A stretch of 64,000 bases of DNA from Brachybacterium equifaecis (GTDB lineage Bacteria > Actinomycetota > Actinomycetes > Actinomycetales > Dermabacteraceae): the NCBI RefSeq assembly GCF_023509525.1, contig NZ_JAKNCJ010000001.1, positions 900,653 to 964,652 on the forward strand, written 5' to 3'. Made by a program: the position numbers and the translations under genes. Positions 61,301-64,000 of this stretch are shown here, piece by piece. A model generated the notes under the pieces. The model saw nothing but the letters and a program-made list of their open reading frames with translations, was not told the DNA's origin and searched no databases. Numbering within the stretch: position 1 is the stretch's first letter; every line of letters starts with the position of its first letter.

Positions 61301-61686
61301 AGCGGCTCGTGCAGCGGTGGCTCGTGGAGCGAGCCGTCGGCGCCGATGCGCTGCTCGGTGCGGGGGCGGCCTGGATGGCATTCCTGGAGAGCGAGTTCCC
61401 GGGGGCCGACGTGCTCACAGAGCAGCCGATCGCCTGGTGGAACGAGGACGAGCAGGCGATGGAGGGCTGGATCGACACGCTGCTGCGCCTGCCGAGCGGC
61501 GATCTCGTCCTGGTCGACCACAAGACCTATCCGGGTGCAGACCCTGTCACGCATGTGCGCGAGCACTACGTGGGTCAGATGCAGGCCTACGCACGGGCCC
61601 TGGAAGCGGCGGGCACGGCGCCCGCCAGGATCCTCATCCACCTGCCTCTGCGCGGCGAGGTGCTGGAAGTCTTGCAGCCGGAGTGA
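58315..61686 (+). CDS. AddA-like UvrD/Rep helicase-nuclease
   Basis: A 1,123-residue superfamily-1 helicase with C-terminal nuclease. Walker A is INASAGSGKTYTL (Lys14), Walker B VDEFQDTSPVQL, motif III WVGDPKQAIYGFREADP, motif IV LSWRSQREVLELS, motif V GTIHAAKGLEWGTVVV and motif VI LQYVALTRSRDA. The nuclease core is LVLVDHKTYP (Asp1068, Lys1070) with QMQAYARAL. An Ala/Glu-rich spacer lies at about residues 920-950. With the preceding gene it forms an AddAB-type dual-nuclease complex for recombination repair, or less likely for defence. The ATG overlaps the AddB-like stop. Confidence 0.85.
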   Translation: MSYTLINASAGSGKTYTLTTRIAELTATTDLRPEEIIATTFTRRAAADLSDRLRRAMLDRGLVREARGVEAALIGTVNSVAGRLLTEFALDAGISPDVRILDEVTQKSAFSAAISRTAAVNGAAAGDMLARTENDGEEDPSFFGEHASWRRAVRDLAASARTNLISADALRAAAEETWQEYRATALPEPGEDRRRAWAGQLRLALDGLAVEPSAAVAKQLDGLNALHRRLVHPRHGTDRTAWSDWTRIAKVASGKLGDPAAKGYAFVKDVDAALIGLALEIQEDLLANPALQADIRALIALVMRTAADSLDAYAEHKRAAGLIDYIDQEVQLLDLLRTSDRARLAIARRFRLLAVDEFQDTSPVQLALFLELGRLVDEVIWVGDPKQAIYGFREADPALMLGILEQIGSGTGIGQGGSVETLSLSWRSQREVLELSNRVFTGVFPDLPRERVVLAPAEQADASRAAAGRPPGRLEAWTPTDWTRSLSAEKHARAIAAGVVELISEGRADPQDLAVLTRSNGEAEEVVRALARRGVPVSGQGSAVLSTREGRLLRAGLARTLDADVTLALTELIDLLPEHPAHGDWLAQLVGATDLDDPAPRKELLADWWADESFAGLRELRGRCMSLTPEEMVLELVAALDLTERIRSWGDPESRLRTLDAIRALAREHAEQSRAASSPVTLMGLRDALNSLDRGPDLSGIPGTVWVGTIHAAKGLEWGTVVVMLEPKAKDRQQTTGVFVVPAERLDVAAPLAGRALRYWPRVLETFAPLRDGLAGSVHARRRADAEREETGRLQYVALTRSRDATVLSGPGGAPVLEDLQGAPVITWEPGGGAIELGPGAGVPLAGEALNGEALNGERSVLPAISRELSCEIGEDDPVLALGASALAATDLLAGTDQIVGAGAPVPGGGRSFVPARHRASAAAAEAAAEAEAGPAAEGQAQEASATWRVGLPRPIGPALVERGGQHWERVGEAIHAYLALPLAQLSATQRERTAERLVQRWLVERAVGADALLGAGAAWMAFLESEFPGADVLTEQPIAWWNEDEQAMEGWIDTLLRLPSGDLVLVDHKTYPGADPVTHVREHYVGQMQAYARALEAAGTAPARILIHLPLRGEVLEVLQPE

Positions 61687-61791
61687 ACCGGGAGGGGAAA
61701 CCCCACACGGGCGCCCCCGGCACGCATCCGCCACCCCCGAAATATTTTCGCAAGGAGGGGCTTGCGAAACCCGGGAGCGGCGCGCTACTGT

Positions 61792-61940
61792 CGTCCACGT
61801 AGCCAGGCCGGAGCGTTTCGCAGTCGCTCCGCCGGCGCCACGGATGTCGCTGACGCGGTGGAACTCCGCCAGCAGTCGCGACCTTCACGCGCCGCCGATC
61901 GGATCATGGGGCGAACAGGATCCGATCGGCGGCGCGTCTC
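61792..61940 (+). ncRNA. Candidate small RNA
   Basis: TTGCGA (61762-61767), an 18-bp spacer and TACTGT (61786-61791) match the relaxed TTGnnn/TAnnnT promoter pattern. Downstream come two or three short stems (GGAGCG...CGCTCC; CCAC...GTGG) and then the perfect 17-bp hairpin at 61889-61935, a plausible terminator. It does not show the motifs of SRP RNA, tmRNA, RNase P or 6C RNA. The evidence is structural only, and the hairpin could just be the terminator of the AddA-like gene. Confidence 0.3.
61889..61935. terminator. Perfect 17-bp hairpin between convergent genes
   Basis: GCGCCGCCGATCGGATC and its exact reverse complement are separated by 13 bases. It lies between the AddA-like gene and the convergent HNH gene, so it could serve both strands. 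No T-run follows, as is common in high-GC actinobacteria. Confidence 0.5.
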
Positions 61941-62046
61941 CGTTCTCAGGGCCCACGGCGAGGCAGCCCCGGCCCCGGGGGTCCCGACGGTCCCCGGCTC
62001 ACGAGGAGCCGGCCGCCCCTGGCCGCAGAGTCTCGATCGCTCCCGC

Positions 62047-63858
62047 TCACGACGTCTCCCCGATGCTCCGCGCACAGGGCCGCGGTTCCATGCGCGGCGT
62101 GGGCGATGTTCCCACCGCGCCGTTCGGACTCTGCCAGTGCTGCACTGTCCTCTCCCCGCCACCGGCTGCGTCACCGCAACCCGGATCCGTTTCCACGGGA
62201 GCGATGGCCACTTCCCAGGCGCCGATCTCTTTCTGCAGATTGCATCGCTCGCACAGGCCGCTGGCGTTCGCGAAACTCGTCGGCCCGCCGCGGGCATGGG
62301 CCTGCGCATGGTCGAGGTGGCGCACCGCCGCGTTGCACCACGGCGTGCGGCAGGTCCGATCCCGCCATCGCACCATCCGCTGGATCCCGACGGGGAACGC
62401 GCGCGCTGTCGCTTCCATCGCCACGAGCTCCCCGCTGCGGGGGTGGGTGTAGAGCCGCCGGTAGACGGCGGAGACGCAGGCATCAGGGTCTTCGGCCCCG
62501 AGTCCGCTCTCCTCACGAGCACCTTGCCCCGGCATTTCACGAGCATCCCGGCTCGCAGCCCCTATGCGGTCCGCACCGCCGCCTCGTCGCACCCCGGGCG
62601 GACGTCCCCTGAGCGTCTCGGTGATGATGTGCGCCGGGATCGCTCCGTAGCCCACCAGGTAGGCGCTCTCGGCATCGTCCTCGCGACCGAGCAGGGCCCG
62701 GTCCGTGATCACCACCCCGACGTCCAGCCTCTGGAGCCGGCGCCGCTGCGCGAGGGACAGCAGGCGAGAAGTCGGCAGAGATGCGAAGTCGCGGGCGGCA
62801 AGGTGTGCGGCGAGGGCCTCATCCGCCTGGGCAAACGACTCCTCGTCGAGATCGAGCACCCCCGCAGACTGCTCGCCCGTATCGTCGGAAAAGACAGTGG
62901 CCGCCTCGAGCACCGCGCTGACCAGCAGGTCCGCTTCGATCGTGCGGGGATGATCCTCGTGGCCCCGGGCGCGGAGCGACTCCGCGCCTGCACGCAGCGC
63001 CGACATCACCGAGACCGCGTCGATCGCCGGGAGCACCGCGCTGACTCGCGCCATGCCGTCGGCCAAGGGCGTCAGCGAGACGTGCCTGCGCTGAGCCGCC
63101 CGCTGGGCGCGAGCGCGAGAGTCGGACGGATCGAGGGCGTGCACCATCTCGGCGATCACCTCGGCGGCCCGCCGAGGGCCGAGGCCCTCCAGGACTGTCG
63201 GCTCTGCGGCGAGCTGGGCGTCGAGGGCAGCGCAGATCTGCGGCTCGGCGCCGTCGGTGCGCTGACCGATGACATGCAGCTGCCTCTCCGTCAGCCGCCC
63301 CTCGAACAGATTCCCGAGGGTGGCCGGCATCGACTCGACGACCCGACGGGCCGCTCCGAGCGAGAGAGCGGAGGCCGACGGGGAGATGCGACGCGCCAGA
63401 GCGATCTCCTGAGCGACACCGCGGCCCCGCATCCCGGGGGAGATTCCGGACGCGGCATCGGCCGCGCGGATCCGCGATTCCGCCTCCACCTGCCAGGTCG
63501 CCTCGAGCGCTGCGAGCGCGCTGCGCAGCTGGTCGAAGGCGCCCAGCGTGGCCAGAGCCTCCTGCGCCGACCCCGGTGCCGACTCGACAACGGGGGCGGC
63601 GGTCGATCGCGACTGGGTGAAGGCCCGCTCTACCGCGCCGAGGAGCAGAGCGAGGGCTTCACGGCCCGCCTCGCTCGGCATGTGCGCGAGCAGCGCCGCG
63701 AGGGCCCCCACGTCCGTGGCGTCCGTGGCGTCGGCATGGAATGCGCCGGCAGCCTGCGCAGGCGCTCCGGCGACACGCCCTGATCCCGGTGCGCGCGCCG
63801 CGGGAGGCGCCGGTGGGCCGGGCACCTCGGGCACGAATGCGGGATCGATGAATTCCAT
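62047..63858 (-). CDS. DUF222/HNH-endonuclease-type protein
   Basis: A 603-residue protein of the large actinobacterial DUF222 family. The N-terminal 100 residues are Pro/Ala-rich. The DUF222 region (about residues 120-400) includes RLTERQLHVIGQRTDG and ARAQRAAQRRHVSLTPLADG. The C-terminal HNH site is CRTPWCNAAVRHLDHAQAHA, followed by GGPTSFANASGLCERCN, which gives the catalytic H/N and the zinc cysteines. These multi-copy genes may be homing or mobile endonucleases. The ATG at 63858 has AGGA upstream; an in-frame ATG at 63996 is also possible. Confidence 0.75.
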   Translation of the reverse strand: MEFIDPAFVPEVPGPPAPPAARAPGSGRVAGAPAQAAGAFHADATDATDVGALAALLAHMPSEAGREALALLLGAVERAFTQSRSTAAPVVESAPGSAQEALATLGAFDQLRSALAALEATWQVEAESRIRAADAASGISPGMRGRGVAQEIALARRISPSASALSLGAARRVVESMPATLGNLFEGRLTERQLHVIGQRTDGAEPQICAALDAQLAAEPTVLEGLGPRRAAEVIAEMVHALDPSDSRARAQRAAQRRHVSLTPLADGMARVSAVLPAIDAVSVMSALRAGAESLRARGHEDHPRTIEADLLVSAVLEAATVFSDDTGEQSAGVLDLDEESFAQADEALAAHLAARDFASLPTSRLLSLAQRRRLQRLDVGVVITDRALLGREDDAESAYLVGYGAIPAHIITETLRGRPPGVRRGGGADRIGAASRDAREMPGQGAREESGLGAEDPDACVSAVYRRLYTHPRSGELVAMEATARAFPVGIQRMVRWRDRTCRTPWCNAAVRHLDHAQAHARGGPTSFANASGLCERCNLQKEIGAWEVAIAPVETDPGCGDAAGGGERTVQHWQSPNGAVGTSPTPRMEPRPCARSIGETS

Positions 63859-64000
63859 ATCTGCATCCTGCAGCACCGGCGGTGTCGTAGCGTCGTAGCA
63901 ACACTCCCGGCCGGCGGGGGCCTGGAGGGGTGAGGCGGGCGTGATGGCGCGTGCAGGGTTGACGTTTAACGACAGGTCGGAGATCTCCACCGCCACGAAG

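Larger units (their letters stand above)
61687..62046. other. 360-bp gap with three strong hairpins
   Basis: No gene is seen. Three inverted repeats stand out: TTTCGCAAG/CTTGCGAAA (61746-61754 and 61761-61769), GGAGCG/CGCTCC near 61810-61830, and a perfect 17-bp stem GCGCCGCCGATCGGATC (61889-61905) with its complement at 61919-61935. The last may terminate both convergent genes. The remainder, 61940-62046, shows nothing recognisable. Confidence 0.6.

Overview
The window comes from a high-GC actinobacterium. Third codon positions are almost all G or C, GTG starts and leaderless-looking starts are common, and long antisense reading frames lie opposite most genes. Gene content (double-rhodanese sulfurtransferase, TctABC importer, AddAB-like nuclease pair, DUF222/HNH protein, SIMPL, DUF1304 and DUF1697 proteins) suggests a Micrococcales-type organism such as Brachybacterium. 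That genus guess is an inference. No rRNA, tRNA, CRISPR array or replication origin was recognised.

Layout. 1-6.8 kb: end of an alpha/beta hydrolase gene, a sulfurtransferase, a frameshifted FAD dehydrogenase with a small membrane protein, a zinc-ribbon/SPFH pair and a cysteine hydrolase. 6.9-9.8 kb: a divergent SDR/TetR pair, then a complete ISL3-family IS with an 8-bp target duplication. 9.8-16.2 kb: small unknown or immunity-like genes (one frameshifted), an ABC exporter, an orphan antitoxin-like gene, GNAT and DUF2268 genes. 16.4-26.6 kb: acyltransferase/SRPBCC, amidohydrolase, SIMPL, DoxX-like, DUF1992 and YdcF genes, then a tctCBA tricarboxylate-type importer. Several short tandem and palindromic repeats lie between these genes.

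26.8-32.3 kb is the most interesting part. A 3.72-kb unit consists of an ISL3-family IS, a quinone-dependent D-lactate dehydrogenase gene (dld), and a second 47-bp copy of the IS right end. The 8-bp target duplication flanks the whole unit, not the IS alone. So IS and cargo appear to have moved together as a 'transporter IS'. The insertion hit the last codons of a quinone-oxidoreductase gene and replaced only its final four residues. The dld leader holds four short iterons and a 24-bp near-palindrome.

32.4-38.8 kb: PAP2 phosphatase, CPBP-like protein, a decayed chimeric gene with an antitoxin remnant, GNAT, DUF1697, squalene-cyclase-like, DUF1304, and an AlbA/ATPase regulator with a perfect palindrome at its start. 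38.8-45.6 kb: a sugar PTS operon encoding an EIIA-HPr-EI triple fusion and an EIIB-EIIC permease with a second EIIB that lacks its cysteine. 45.7-52.7 kb: OYE-type reductase, DUF4352 protein, HAD phosphatase, SDR, then a fructokinase/GH32 pair for sucrose or fructan use. 52.7-64 kb: glutathione peroxidase, a second SPFH protein with two paralogous membrane proteins, an AddB/AddA-like helicase-nuclease pair, a structured 360-bp gap that may encode a small RNA, and a DUF222/HNH protein.

Together the window looks like ordinary chromosomal housekeeping and catabolic DNA (lactate, fructan, PTS sugars, tricarboxylates) invaded by two ISL3-family elements, one carrying a catabolic gene.
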